DNA of 56,214 bases from Spirochaetota bacterium (lineage in GTDB: Bacteria > Spirochaetota > UBA4802 > JAFGDQ01), in the NCBI GenBank assembly GCA_016932015.1, contig JAFGDQ010000087.1, positions 1 through 56,214 of the forward strand, written 5' to 3'. Position 1 is the stretch's first letter. Each line of letters starts with the position of its first letter. A program made the position numbers and the translations under genes. Below are positions 1 through 8,367 of this stretch, piece after piece. Under the pieces are notes generated by a model. That model was not told where the DNA came from and ran no database searches. It worked only from the letters and a program-made list of their open reading frames with translations.

Positions 1-15
1 TTAAATTTCATTTCT

Positions 16-50
16 AAGCTCTTTTTATTCTATTATCGTAAAAAGAGCTT
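16..50 (-). terminator. Hairpin downstream of the UGSC operon
   Basis: Arms 16-26 and 40-50 are perfectly complementary (11 bp, 13-nt loop). It lies 26 nt past the stop codon of the last gene of the minus-strand cluster, so a terminator or 3'-end stabiliser is likely. There is no clean U-tract after the stem, so intrinsic termination would be weak. Confidence 0.4.
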
Positions 51-76
51 TCTTTCTAATTCAGGTCTCCTAAATT

Positions 77-994
77 CTACGCTATCAGATTTTTGGCGTG
101 CGCCGGAGGAAATATGATGGTATAACGCATGCTGCGGACAATATTATCCATTACCGAACGCAATATAGCTTCGGAGTCGGAGGCATACGGAAAGTGCTGT
201 ACATAGGATTGAGGATATGAAACGGTGATCGTGCTCTCCTCTTTGGAATAACCGTACTCCACATGCAGCGGCTCCCACGGACTTTCCTCTTCATTCTCAC
301 CGATAACCATGGTGTATTTCATTGGATTTCCCATTACACCCATGTCTTCCATGCCCTTCCTGACCCCGCCGATATTTTTAATAATAAGCCCCATTGCCCT
401 GCCGATTGCCGCATTGGCGATATTTCCCGGGCTGAGAGCGCCTGAGCCGCTGTTGACAAAAATCTCATTGCGCACAGGGCCGTTGATTATCCAGAATGGC
501 GACCATGATCCGGTGCTGAAACCGTATGTCGTGTATCCGTAGAAACCGCGTTCGGATTCCAGCAGCAGTTTCGTAGCCGCTATTATAACCGGCATATGAG
601 TAGGGAGCGCGCCTGCCATTACAGCGTTGATTGCTATCTTTTCAACAGTCGCTTTGCCGAGCCGCGATTCAAGCTTTCCGAGGAGATGATCCGGCGGCAG
701 GTCGGTGCCTGTCAGCATCTCAGCCACGGCTTCATCAGTAGGCGGTATGACCGGCAGCCCGTCCGTCCAGCCCCTTCTGTAAAAAAAGCGGTTAACTTCC
801 TCAAGGCTGCCTTTGAAAATGATTCCCGCGGGCTTCTCGGCCTGTTTCGGTTTCGGTGACGCTTCTTCGGGTGTAAGCGGTTTAATCAGCGCTGTAATTA
901 CCGCGTCAATTGCGCCGTTTACCCCGGCGTCGATATCTTCCATAATAGTGGATTCGCATGGGATTGTAGTCGGAACATACCTCAGCACAGGCAT
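77..994 (-). CDS. Unrecognised partner of the UGSC selenoprotein
   Basis: A 305-residue protein with no signal peptide and no clear membrane segment, so probably cytoplasmic. I cannot assign an enzymatic class. The most conserved-looking stretch is GWTDGLPVIPPT at residues 75-86, followed by a hydrophobic alanine-rich segment and a glycine-rich middle (around 160-215). The ATG at 994 lies only 12 nt after the selenoprotein stop at 1007-1009 and has a purine-rich AGAGGGG and AAAGGA just before it, which indicates translational coupling. I infer from context that it works with the UGSC protein, perhaps as two subunits or as a split version of a longer polypeptide. A search for proteins that fuse the two would test this. 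Confidence 0.75.
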   Translation of the reverse strand: MPVLRYVPTTIPCESTIMEDIDAGVNGAIDAVITALIKPLTPEEASPKPKQAEKPAGIIFKGSLEEVNRFFYRRGWTDGLPVIPPTDEAVAEMLTGTDLPPDHLLGKLESRLGKATVEKIAINAVMAGALPTHMPVIIAATKLLLESERGFYGYTTYGFSTGSWSPFWIINGPVRNEIFVNSGSGALSPGNIANAAIGRAMGLIIKNIGGVRKGMEDMGVMGNPMKYTMVIGENEEESPWEPLHVEYGYSKEESTITVSYPQSYVQHFPYASDSEAILRSVMDNIVRSMRYTIIFPPAHAKNLIA

Positions 995-1006
995 TCCTTT
1001 GCCCCT

Positions 1007-1435
1007 CTAGGCTGATTCAATATCATTTGCAAATCCCGTGTTCACCAGCGCAACAACCGGTTTTTTTCTATCCTCTATAACTATAGAGTCGTACGCAAGG
1101 TACTTAGTGCACGACCCTCAATCGCCGTAGGCGGTTATGACCGCGTCAACTCCTTTAAGCCAGTTCCCGAATTCTTCTTTATTATTCTGCTCGGTAATGG
1201 TTTCGTTCGGTTTGAGATTGGCAAATTCCGTTAATTCGATACCGGGGAATTTTTCCTTAAGCTTTCTTCCGACTGCCTGCAGCGCAGGCGATGCAGCTCT
1301 TTTTGAATTTCTGAATAATCCGATCTTTTTACCGTCAAGACTGTCCAGTCTGGGGGAAATTCCCCTGAAAGGTACAGAATCCGCTTCAGCCCATGGACTG
1401 TGGACATCAAAAACATTAACAGGTTTGCCGGTCAT
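1007..1435 (-). CDS. UGSC-family selenoprotein, UGA read as selenocysteine
   Basis: The frame opens at ATG 1435 with an ideal AAGGAGG eight nt upstream. It meets an in-frame UGA at 1118-1120 and stays open for 36 more codons to TAG at 1007-1009, giving 142 residues if the UGA is selenocysteine. The residues around the UGA read GD-U-GSC-TKYLAYDS, which is the defining UGSC motif of a known (seleno)protein family; U106 and C109 form a CxxC-like redox pair. A 10-bp hairpin begins at the UGA itself. The first half looks like a small alpha/beta fold (KKIGLFRNSK near 36-45, VDAVITAYGD at 96-105). A gene-caller that stops at UGA would give a truncated 105-residue protein. The catalytic role of the family is not established; a redox role is inferred from the motif. 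It lies between an acyl-CoA synthetase gene and its coupled partner. Confidence 0.88.
1085..1118 (-). promoter_or_regulatory. SECIS-like hairpin for selenocysteine insertion
   Basis: In the transcript the A of the UGA opens a 10-bp stem (1118-1109 with 1094-1085, two G-U pairs) closed by a 14-nt loop. The loop can form a small AAG/CUU helix over a UAC triloop. Bacterial SECIS elements lie inside the coding region directly 3' of the UGA and bind SelB, so position and shape fit. Exact apical bases recognised by the local SelB are unknown. Confidence 0.7.
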
Positions 1436-1526
1436 AGTACATCCTCCTTAAAAAATTTTGACTGATACAATATTTTCAAAAAAAATCCCGGAAATATACA
1501 ATACTTAAAAAATACAGCGGGAGTAT

Positions 1527-3134
1527 CTAATTTTTATCTTTCCACATTCCGTATTTTTCTCTCAATACCCTGTGCAGGATTTTACCGTTTGCATTTCTCG
1601 GTATCTCATCATCTTTGATAAACACCACTTTTTTCGGCGCTTTGTAACCTGCCAGGTTTTCCCTGCAATGCCTGATTATGTCTTCTTCAGCTGCGTTTCC
1701 GTTCTCTTTCAGAACGCAAACAGCCAGAACAGTTTCACCCCACTTCTCATGAGGCAGTCCTATGACTGCCGCGTCTTTTATACCGGGACGGCCGCATATA
1801 ACCTTCTCAACCTCGGAAGGATAAATATTCTCTCCGCCCGATATTATCATATTTGCCTTCCTGTCAGTGAGATAAAGATAGCCGTCCCTGTCCTTATAAC
1901 CCATATCGCCTGCGCTGAAAAATTCGCCTTTCAGTGCATTTGCCGTCATAACAGGATCTTTCCAGTAGCCAGAAAAAAGCATGGGACTGCTTGAGTATAT
2001 TTCGCCTATAGCGCCAGGTTCGTTGATAATCTTTCCTTCATCGTCATAAAGCCTTAATAGATCAGTGCCTATATATTCCCTGCCGCATGAACCGAGTTTC
2101 GTAAGCTGTTCTTCATGCTTTAAAATAGTGACGCACCCGGCTTCAGTCGAACCATATGCCTCGTCAAGTCTTGAATTCGGGAACATCCTGAGAATTTCAA
2201 GCTTCGTGTCTTTTCTTGCCGGAGCCGAAGAAATAAGTAATTTTTTTACCGATGTCAGATCATATTTATTCTTCACATCATCATGAAGCGCGAGCAGCAT
2301 TATGTAATGGGTCGGCACAAGCGAAGTGAATGTAATTTTATGTTCAGAAAGGGTTTTCAGCAAGTCTTCAGGATCAAAGCTTGTCATATTATACGCCATT
2401 GCGGCTGCGCCTGCCAGCGTGTTTACAAAACAGTAATTGACCGAATTGATATGGCAGAACGGCATTACGAGCAGATTGCAGCCGTCATGGGTGAAATCAT
2501 GGTCATGCAGCATTATTAAAAACTGGGATATCTCCGACCTGTGGCTTCTCATTACGCCTTTCGGCTTGCCGGTAGTTCCGCTTGTGTACATCAGCAGCCA
2601 TGTGTCCTCCGGGTCAACCTTAACCGCAGGCTCCTCCGGGCTTGCCGCAGCCATGGCCTCCTCGTATGAAACATACCCTTCATAACCTGGATTATCAAAT
2701 CCGAACGCTATGTATTTTTTCACGCATGGAATATTTTTTTTCATGCCGTTAACCATGTCAATCCATGGAAATTTTTTTCCGGTTCTTCTGTCGCTGCCTC
2801 CCTGCACAATGAAAATTTTGCATTCGCTGTGATTTATGTTATATTCCATTTCGCCTGCAGAGAGCCTGAACATGACAGGCACAGCGATATACCCCCCCTT
2901 CGCTGCCGCTGCATATATATCCATCCATTCCACGCAGTTATATGCCAGAACCGCGAACCTGTCGCCCTTTTCCATTCCCATTTCCGTCAGCGCATTGGCA
3001 AGCCTGCATGACCTTTCATTCCATTCTTTAAAAGTGAACTCGCGGTAAAGATCCTTTGCGCCGGTTTTATCCGGCCACTTGGCCGCGTTTGCCTTCAGTG
3101 CTTCCTTCAGTGTTTTCCAGAAATCGCTTTTCAT
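1527..3134 (-). CDS. AMP-forming acyl-CoA synthetase
   Basis: A 535-residue member of the ANL adenylate-forming superfamily, which activates a carboxylic acid with ATP to an acyl-AMP and transfers it to CoA. The phosphate-binding motif YTSGTTGKPKG is at residues 183-193. The hinge region with GDMGYKDRDGYLYLTDR and SGGENIYPSEVE lies in the C-terminal third, and the lysine-bearing NGKILHRVLRE is near the C-terminus, so all core motifs are present and length is normal. The acid substrate cannot be read from sequence; the family spans medium- and long-chain fatty acids, aryl acids and carnitine-like acids. It is the second gene of the minus-strand cluster (62 nt after the reductase, 91 nt before the selenoprotein), preceded by CGGAG. 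The context suggests catabolism of an unusual organic acid. Confidence 0.9.
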   Translation of the reverse strand: MKSDFWKTLKEALKANAAKWPDKTGAKDLYREFTFKEWNERSCRLANALTEMGMEKGDRFAVLAYNCVEWMDIYAAAAKGGYIAVPVMFRLSAGEMEYNINHSECKIFIVQGGSDRRTGKKFPWIDMVNGMKKNIPCVKKYIAFGFDNPGYEGYVSYEEAMAAASPEEPAVKVDPEDTWLLMYTSGTTGKPKGVMRSHRSEISQFLIMLHDHDFTHDGCNLLVMPFCHINSVNYCFVNTLAGAAAMAYNMTSFDPEDLLKTLSEHKITFTSLVPTHYIMLLALHDDVKNKYDLTSVKKLLISSAPARKDTKLEILRMFPNSRLDEAYGSTEAGCVTILKHEEQLTKLGSCGREYIGTDLLRLYDDEGKIINEPGAIGEIYSSSPMLFSGYWKDPVMTANALKGEFFSAGDMGYKDRDGYLYLTDRKANMIISGGENIYPSEVEKVICGRPGIKDAAVIGLPHEKWGETVLAVCVLKENGNAAEEDIIRHCRENLAGYKAPKKVVFIKDDEIPRNANGKILHRVLREKYGMWKDKN

Positions 3135-3196
3135 TTAAAAACTCCGTTAAAAATATATATACAGAAATGATAATGGTTTATAAATAATATCTCCGG

Positions 3197-4141
3197 TTAA
3201 TCCTGATTATTTTTACTGCTTTCCATTCCCCTGATCAAATTCGTCATTATTTCAAAAAAAGGAACCGGAATTCCTCTGGCATGAGCATATTCCACAATTT
3301 TACCTCCGAGAAAATCAATTTCAGTCGGAAGTTTATTTTCAATGTCATAATGCATGGAATCCCTGTGCGTTCCAATCTCCGCCATATGCTCAATGATGTC
3401 ATTTGTATAATTTTCATCGAAAACATAACCCATGGCGTTCGATACGGCGAGAGCTTCCCTGTAGCATCCTGTCGCGATCTCCCTGGTGTTGGGATTGTTT
3501 AAAATATCTTTGATTGTCATACCGGTTATTGCGCATACAGGCGCGTTGGAACACTTGCCGATCATCTTCCGCCATACGTAGAATTTGATGTCATCAACGA
3601 ACATTGTGTCCAAACCGCCGGCTGTAAGCAGCCCGGTTATTTTTTCTCCTGTTCCTTTATTGTCCCGTTCAAGGCATCCGATGTAATTAGGTTTATCAAA
3701 AAAATTCACATTTATGCGGCCGGGAGATATTAACGATGCGCCGAAACTCAATGACATGCGGAAAACAGCATCCGATCCGAATTCTTCAGCAATCACATCC
3801 TCGGTACCAAGGCCGTTGTGAGAACTGATGATTTTCATTCCCGGTACGAATATCTCTTTCAAATCTTTTAAAACATTTTCCAGATGGTAGGTCTTTGTTG
3901 AGATTATTATCACATCAGGCTTATTATCCCTTAAATCCATTATGTTCGGATAGAAGCGTTTTACGGGCGTTTTTATTTCAAGCGCGCCTGAGACTGCAAT
4001 CCCGTTTTTGATGAGTAAATCTCCAAGGCCGGGTTTCGGATCCACACAAACCGTCTCTGGATCCTGCTTTATAAGCGCGGCAGCAATAACTGAACCTGTG
4101 GCTCCAAGGCCGATTACTGAAATTTTCAGACTTTTTCCCAT
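3197..4141 (-). CDS. Ketopantoate reductase-like NAD(P)H dehydrogenase (ApbA/PanE family)
   Basis: A 314-residue protein with an N-terminal Rossmann motif GLGATGS at about 11-17 and the C-terminal helical domain of the ApbA/PanE family (KMIGKCSNAP, then the conserved HRDSMHYDIENKLPTEIDFL segment). PanE proper reduces 2-dehydropantoate to pantoate with NADPH, but many paralogues act on other 2-oxo or 3-oxo acids. No other pantothenate gene is nearby, and the gene leads a catabolic-looking cluster, so I do not assign panE. The start lacks a strong Shine-Dalgarno sequence. It is divergent from the FAD oxidoreductase at 4608. Confidence 0.82.
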   Translation of the reverse strand: MGKSLKISVIGLGATGSVIAAALIKQDPETVCVDPKPGLGDLLIKNGIAVSGALEIKTPVKRFYPNIMDLRDNKPDVIIISTKTYHLENVLKDLKEIFVPGMKIISSHNGLGTEDVIAEEFGSDAVFRMSLSFGASLISPGRINVNFFDKPNYIGCLERDNKGTGEKITGLLTAGGLDTMFVDDIKFYVWRKMIGKCSNAPVCAITGMTIKDILNNPNTREIATGCYREALAVSNAMGYVFDENYTNDIIEHMAEIGTHRDSMHYDIENKLPTEIDFLGGKIVEYAHARGIPVPFFEIMTNLIRGMESSKNNQD

Positions 4142-4607
4142 ATAAATACCATTGTTTATTTATATTTTACCGGAAGGATTGAGTACATAAGTCGGGGCTT
4201 TTACAGTGGTAAAATGAAAAACCGGCTTGTCAACCTTCCTGAGAATAAGGGGGCAATGGTTCATCCCGCCCGGAATAAATATCAATGAAGAACGCGTATG
4301 CCTCCCGTTAATATTTTTTTCTTTAAATATTAAAAATATATGCAATTTTTTTGCAAGATTTTTAAAAATATAGCAGTATAATTATACACTGCACCTTCCC
4401 GCGGATTTATATCCGGGTGACATTTGAATATTCTTCAAGTGGCATCCATTTGCCGCGTAATAATTTTTTTTGATTGAAATCAATACTGCCTGCTATAAAT
4501 ATATCTATATCGAAGAATAATCTACATCAAATAAAAATAAATAAAAATTCTGTGTCTGTTTTTTATATGGAAGATCATGAATTTTATGACTGTCATGGAG
4601 GAAGAAA
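4142..4607. other. Divergent intergenic region with control signals
   Basis: No gene is supported here; the short reading frames are AT-rich noise. The region must hold the promoters for the minus-strand reductase operon and for the plus-strand oxidoreductase. The only striking structure is the near-palindrome at 4373-4392. A strong GGAGGAAGAAA ribosome site lies just before the ATG at 4608. Confidence 0.5.
4373..4392. promoter_or_regulatory. Candidate operator palindrome
   Basis: The 20-nt GCAGTATAATTATACACTGC equals its reverse complement apart from a two-base shift in the centre (GCAGT...ACTGC arms). It sits between two divergent metabolic units, the usual place for an operator controlling both. 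No regulator gene is adjacent, so this is inference. Confidence 0.35.
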
Positions 4608-6059
4608 ATGGCCGGAAAAATTAAAACAATTCCAGAACCGAATAAAACCGTGAACGTCGCGCGCGAATGCGATGTGGTCGTTGTGGGAGGCGGGCCCGGA
4701 GGAATAGGCGCTGCGATTGCAGCTGCCAGGAACGGAGCGGATACTGTGCTCATTGAGAGATATGGTCATCTCGGCGGAATGAGCACCGGGGGTCTTGTAA
4801 CGATCATTCCGTGCCTGTCTGATTTCAGCGGTACAATGCAGATCGCCGGGATCAACCAGGAATGGATCGAGCGGCTGACTGCGAGAGAAGCTGAGATACA
4901 TCCGCCCGAGGATATATGGGGCTCCGACGATTCCAAACTCACCTCCTACTGGAACGACAGGTCTTTCTTCACAGTGCGCGAAGAACGCATTGTCTACGCG
5001 TCAATAATAGACGCCGAAATATCAAAATGCGTTCTGAATGAGATGGTAAATGAAGCAGGGGTAAAGACTTACCTTCATTCATGGGGCGCAATGCCTTTAA
5101 TGAATGGAAATAAAGCCGCGGGAGTCATTTTTGAAAGCAAATCCGGAAGGCAGGCTGTGCTATCAAAGGTCGTGATAGATTCCACAGGGGACGGGGACCT
5201 TCTGCCTGCCGCGGGAGCAAAATTCGACACGGATATTGATCCGGACATCAGGATCGCCAATCTTTCAATGTGTTACTGGATAGATAACGTTGATTACATG
5301 AAAGCCGATGATTTCAGGAAAACCAATCCCGAAAGGTGGGGAGAGCTGATGCGAGAAATAATGCAAAAGGGCGGACACCCGGGATTCATGAGAAGCAACC
5401 TGAAAAACCAGGAAAGAATAGTCTGGATCCATCCGCGCTATGCCTGCTCAAGCCAGACGGATGTTGAGGAACTTACCAGGGTGGAAATGCTTGGCAGGGA
5501 AATAATGCTTTTAACGCATGAATTTTTCAAAAAGAACATCCCGGGTTTTGAAAACAGTTTCATCGTATTGTCAAGCCCCCAGCTCGGCACAAGAGGAGCG
5601 AGGAGAGTTCACGGCGATTACATGATGACGTCCGAAGATCTGCTGTCGAATGACCCGTTTGAAGATACTATCGCTGTTTTCCCTGACCTTGACAGGGGTA
5701 AAGCCTCGCTTAAGCATCCTCTTACTTATATACCCTATAGATCACTGCTTCCCAAAGGTATTGAGAACATGCTTGTGGCATGCCGCGCTTTTTCATCGGA
5801 TCAGGAGGTAAATAATTACTTCAACCTTATTCCGCATTGCGTAGCTTTCGGTGAAGCAGCCGGTACAGCGGCAGCCCTGTCAGTCAGACAGGGAGTAAGC
5901 GTAAGGCAGCTTGATTTCAATTCGCTGCGCGGGCAGCTTATTACACAGAATGTGCCGCTGCCAGGAGCTTATCCGGAAAAATATAAAAGAAAACAAAATG
6001 GCAAAGCCGGTGTTTATCAGGCTCCTTTATTTGTTTCTCAGGGGAAAGCGAGCATGTAG
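4608..6059 (+). CDS. FAD-dependent oxidoreductase (FAD_oxidored type)
   Basis: A 483-residue flavoprotein. An N-terminal dinucleotide-binding fold shows DVVVVGGGPGG with the glycines at 27-32, followed by the ribose-binding acidic residue in VLIERYGHLGG; the second FAD motif VVIDSTGDGDLLPAAGA is near residue 190-205. The C-terminal part has the LLVACRAFSSDQ and GEAAGTAAALS segments typical of this family, where the flavin isoalloxazine end is held. The reaction is not predictable: the family includes many uncharacterised dehydrogenases. The ATG is preceded by GGAGGAAGAAA. It is divergent from the acyl-CoA synthetase/UGSC cluster and may act on the same substrate. Confidence 0.85.
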   Translation: MAGKIKTIPEPNKTVNVARECDVVVVGGGPGGIGAAIAAARNGADTVLIERYGHLGGMSTGGLVTIIPCLSDFSGTMQIAGINQEWIERLTAREAEIHPPEDIWGSDDSKLTSYWNDRSFFTVREERIVYASIIDAEISKCVLNEMVNEAGVKTYLHSWGAMPLMNGNKAAGVIFESKSGRQAVLSKVVIDSTGDGDLLPAAGAKFDTDIDPDIRIANLSMCYWIDNVDYMKADDFRKTNPERWGELMREIMQKGGHPGFMRSNLKNQERIVWIHPRYACSSQTDVEELTRVEMLGREIMLLTHEFFKKNIPGFENSFIVLSSPQLGTRGARRVHGDYMMTSEDLLSNDPFEDTIAVFPDLDRGKASLKHPLTYIPYRSLLPKGIENMLVACRAFSSDQEVNNYFNLIPHCVAFGEAAGTAAALSVRQGVSVRQLDFNSLRGQLITQNVPLPGAYPEKYKRKQNGKAGVYQAPLFVSQGKASM

Positions 6060-6087
6060 AATTAGTTTATGAAATTAATGAATGATA

Positions 6088-6228
6088 GGAACAACGATAG
6101 GCTGGAATTCCGGAAAGTCAATCCAAATGCCCGGTTTTTTCAAAAAAATCGCGACGTTTATCTAAAAGTAGAGAAGAAATAAACCGGTTCACTCTAAATA
6201 TTTTAAACAGACGGGAATTTCACAAGAT
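6088..6228 (+). repeat. Degenerate repeat, copy 1 (partner at 11081)
   Basis: About 140 nt downstream of the FAD oxidoreductase align with 11081-11225: both carry CGGAAAGTCA/TGGAAAGTCA, a CAAAAAAATC block, GTTTATCTAAAAG and AAATATTT-AAACAG in the same order. Translation in the frame of copy 2 (DVYLKVEKK, then stops) resembles the same peptide with several stop codons, so it looks like the relic of a protein-coding element. The remaining bases up to 6362 hold nothing I can identify. Confidence 0.55.
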
Positions 6229-6362
6229 AAGCTATAAAAAAGCAGAAAAAAAGAACCACCTAAAAATCATACATCAACTAAAACCTTCTCGCCAACTCCC
6301 GGTGGAGCTTTGTTTGTCTTGACCAGATGTTTTAGTATTTTTTTTATCTAAAATTTATAATA

Positions 6363-6884
6363 TCAAAACAGCATTCCCGCTGACACAATCCAGGTATCAA
6401 AACCGCCGAGTTCAAGCTCTATTTCAACAAATAAAGCAAAATCACCCCTGTATAAAACAGTCCTTTGCAAAAAACCAATCGTTAATTCACTGACTTCATA
6501 ATTATATGTATCACAGTAATCATAAACTGCTTCAAATCCTGCATTTAAAGATATTGAATGAAAATAAAAAAATTCAAAAGACAGATCAGCACTATTGCTT
6601 ACAGCAAAAAATCGTTCACTTTTCTCATTCTCCGGAAGAAAAAAAATAGAAGTTAATTTTGATGAAACCCATGTATACGACTGAAGCGGCTTGACTATAA
6701 GTGTACCTCCAAAACCTAATCCAAGAGTCGGGCCACCTTTTAAAAGATCACATCCTGCATAACTTATTTGCGGGCCGTAATATATTTTATCTGTCTCATC
6801 AGCAAATGCTGTTTTAGCACATAAAATTATAACATATACTATGTATAATATTAATCTTCTTTTGATCATAATTATTTTCATCAA
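6363..6884 (-). CDS. Secreted or outer-membrane small protein, unknown
   Basis: A 173-residue protein with a basic N-terminus, a hydrophobic segment (about 11-24) and an AFA-D signal-peptidase-like site near residue 28. The mature part has alternating aromatic/hydrophobic residues and ends in a phenylalanine, as small outer-membrane beta-barrels do. I do not recognise a family. It is a single gene with AT-rich flanks. Its base composition is lower in GC than that of the neighbouring metabolic cluster, which may point to transfer. Confidence 0.6.
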   Translation of the reverse strand: MMKIIMIKRRLILYIVYVIILCAKTAFADETDKIYYGPQISYAGCDLLKGGPTLGLGFGGTLIVKPLQSYTWVSSKLTSIFFLPENEKSERFFAVSNSADLSFEFFYFHSISLNAGFEAVYDYCDTYNYEVSELTIGFLQRTVLYRGDFALFVEIELELGGFDTWIVSAGMLF

Positions 6885-7340
6885 TATAAATATAGTAATA
6901 TATCCTGTTACTGTCGTCCTGATTAATTAACCCATACTCCAAAAATATAACACTATTATTTCATAATACTATTTAAGATGATTTTTTAAATTTATAATTT
7001 GGAAAAAAAATTTCCTGTCGCAGAAATATAATCAACATAATTTTATCCAAATTTTTTAATCAACATCTTTTCCTCATAAGGAGTACGAAAGATCATTATA
7101 AATACTTGAAAAACTACACCGGTGATTCCCCAAAAATATTTTCTGAAACCGGCATTAGAGAAATAAAAATCAGAATACCAAGACTATACATTGGATGCCT
7201 GATATACTTATACAGACCGGTTATAACAAGCCTGTGTCCATCATTAATTCAAAGAGTTGTACTGATATTGTTTTTCGTGTTGACAAATTGTAAAAATAGA
7301 GAGATTTGCAGATAAAAAATTTATGCTAATTTGTTCGCAG
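6885..7340. other. AT-rich region upstream of the attC-like site
   Basis: No convincing gene. A frame of 69 codons could start at TTG 7106 and end at 7315, 25 nt before the attC-like site, which is where the ORF of a preceding cassette would end. However, the AAGGAG at 7077-7082 is too far upstream and the peptide resembles nothing, so I do not call it. Confidence 0.4.
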
Positions 7341-7470
7341 TCCTAACGGAGAATTATAGCCTGATGCCGCCAGCGCTTTTAGGCTGTGAAAGTCTTGTAA
7401 AGTAGAGAGCTGACTGGACTATTGAGTATCTTTGCTCGTACCCGCGGCACAGCTCAATTCGATGTTTAGC
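7341..7470 (+). other. attC-like integron recombination site
   Basis: The left end CCTAAC (7342-7347) and right end GTTTAGC (7464-7470) carry the AAC/GTT core triplets of attC sites. The outer about 30 nt on each side are imperfect inverted repeats: CTAAC, GAATT, AGC and TGCCGC on the left reappear in the reverse complement of the right. Length is about 130 nt, in the range of VCR-type sites. It ends 29 nt before the start codon of the next ORF, the usual spacing in a gene cassette. No integrase gene is in the window. Confidence 0.5.
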
Positions 7471-7499
7471 CCAACATTAAAAATAATAGAGAGTAATTA

Positions 7500-8183
7500 A
7501 TGGAACGAAAGGCAATATTGATCGGTAATTCTGACGGCATTGGTTTAGCCACAACAAAGAGGCTTCTGGCTGCCGGATGGGATGTAACTGGCATTTCGAG
7601 AAGTAAATCGTCAATCACAAGCAAAGCTTATCATCATAATGTAGCAGATGTCAGTAAAGGTAATTATCCCGACTTGCTCACTAAACTAATATCGAAAAAT
7701 ACTATTAATCTGTGTATTTATTTCGTTGGCATTGGCGAATTATTCGATCCTTCGGATATGATTTATGAACCTAAAATCATTGATACTAATTTGACTGGTA
7801 TGGTTAGAACAGCATCCATAGTGATACCTCAGATGGTAAAGATAGGGCAAGGTCATTTTATCGGTATTTCGAGTGTAGCTGATGAATTACTTTCAGCGGA
7901 AGCTCCGTCTTATCATGCATCAAAGGCAGGCTTCTCAAATTACCTTGAGAGCCTTGCGCTGGCTGTGAAGTCTAAAGGTGTGTATGTAACAAATTTACGA
8001 TTTGGGTTCGTTGACACTAAAATGGCAAAAGGCGATATTAAACCATTCATGATAAGTATCGAAAAGGCAGTTGATCATTTGGAAACTTGCATTAATAAAA
8101 AACCTTTTCGTTATACTGCGCCAAAAGCAGTAATTCCGTTTATTAAGTTTCGAAAACTGATGATGAAATTAATTGGCAAATAA
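7500..8183 (+). CDS. Short-chain dehydrogenase/reductase, possible integron cassette gene
   Basis: A 227-residue SDR-family protein. The cofactor motif appears as GNSDGIG at residues 9-15 (standard TGxxxGIG with GN replacing TG). The catalytic serine lies in FIGISSVAD near 120-128, and the tyrosine and lysine in YHASK at about 137-141, so it should be an active NAD(P)H oxidoreductase. The substrate is unknown. The ATG is preceded by GAGAG. The gene sits alone between an attC-like site (7341-7470) and a second attC-like left arm (8201), which suggests it arrived as a cassette. No neighbour suggests its pathway. Confidence 0.85.
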   Translation: MERKAILIGNSDGIGLATTKRLLAAGWDVTGISRSKSSITSKAYHHNVADVSKGNYPDLLTKLISKNTINLCIYFVGIGELFDPSDMIYEPKIIDTNLTGMVRTASIVIPQMVKIGQGHFIGISSVADELLSAEAPSYHASKAGFSNYLESLALAVKSKGVYVTNLRFGFVDTKMAKGDIKPFMISIEKAVDHLETCINKKPFRYTAPKAVIPFIKFRKLMMKLIGK

Positions 8184-8200
8184 ATATTGTAATTAAGAAA

Positions 8201-8236
8201 GGCTAACAATTGCATTCAGTATGATGCGGAATAGTG
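8201..8236 (+). other. Truncated attC-like left arm
   Basis: GGCTAAC at 8201-8207 is followed by the same pattern as at 7342: AAC, 10 nt, AG, 2 nt, TGATGC. It begins 18 nt after the dehydrogenase stop, as a cassette's own attC would. No matching right end with GTTAGCC follows within the next several hundred bases, so the site appears broken. Confidence 0.4.
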
Positions 8237-8367
8237 TTTATCAGCTCCTGAAAGTCTGACTTATCCCTCTATAAAACCAGTAGTCTGACAAATATTTCAG
8301 TAAATTAGTAAGACTGTCTCTGAAGGTGAAAATAAAGATCATTGCCGGATGAAATACGCCAGTTTGC

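Noticed and set aside
1118..1435. A separate 105-residue protein ending at the UGA
   Set aside because: The frame continues through UGA into GSC and 33 further residues, with a SECIS-like hairpin and correct spacing to the next gene, so the UGA is recoded.
7106..7315. A 69-codon frame before the attC-like site
   Set aside because: TTG start, ribosome site too far away, no recognisable peptide. The position would suit a cassette gene but evidence is too thin.
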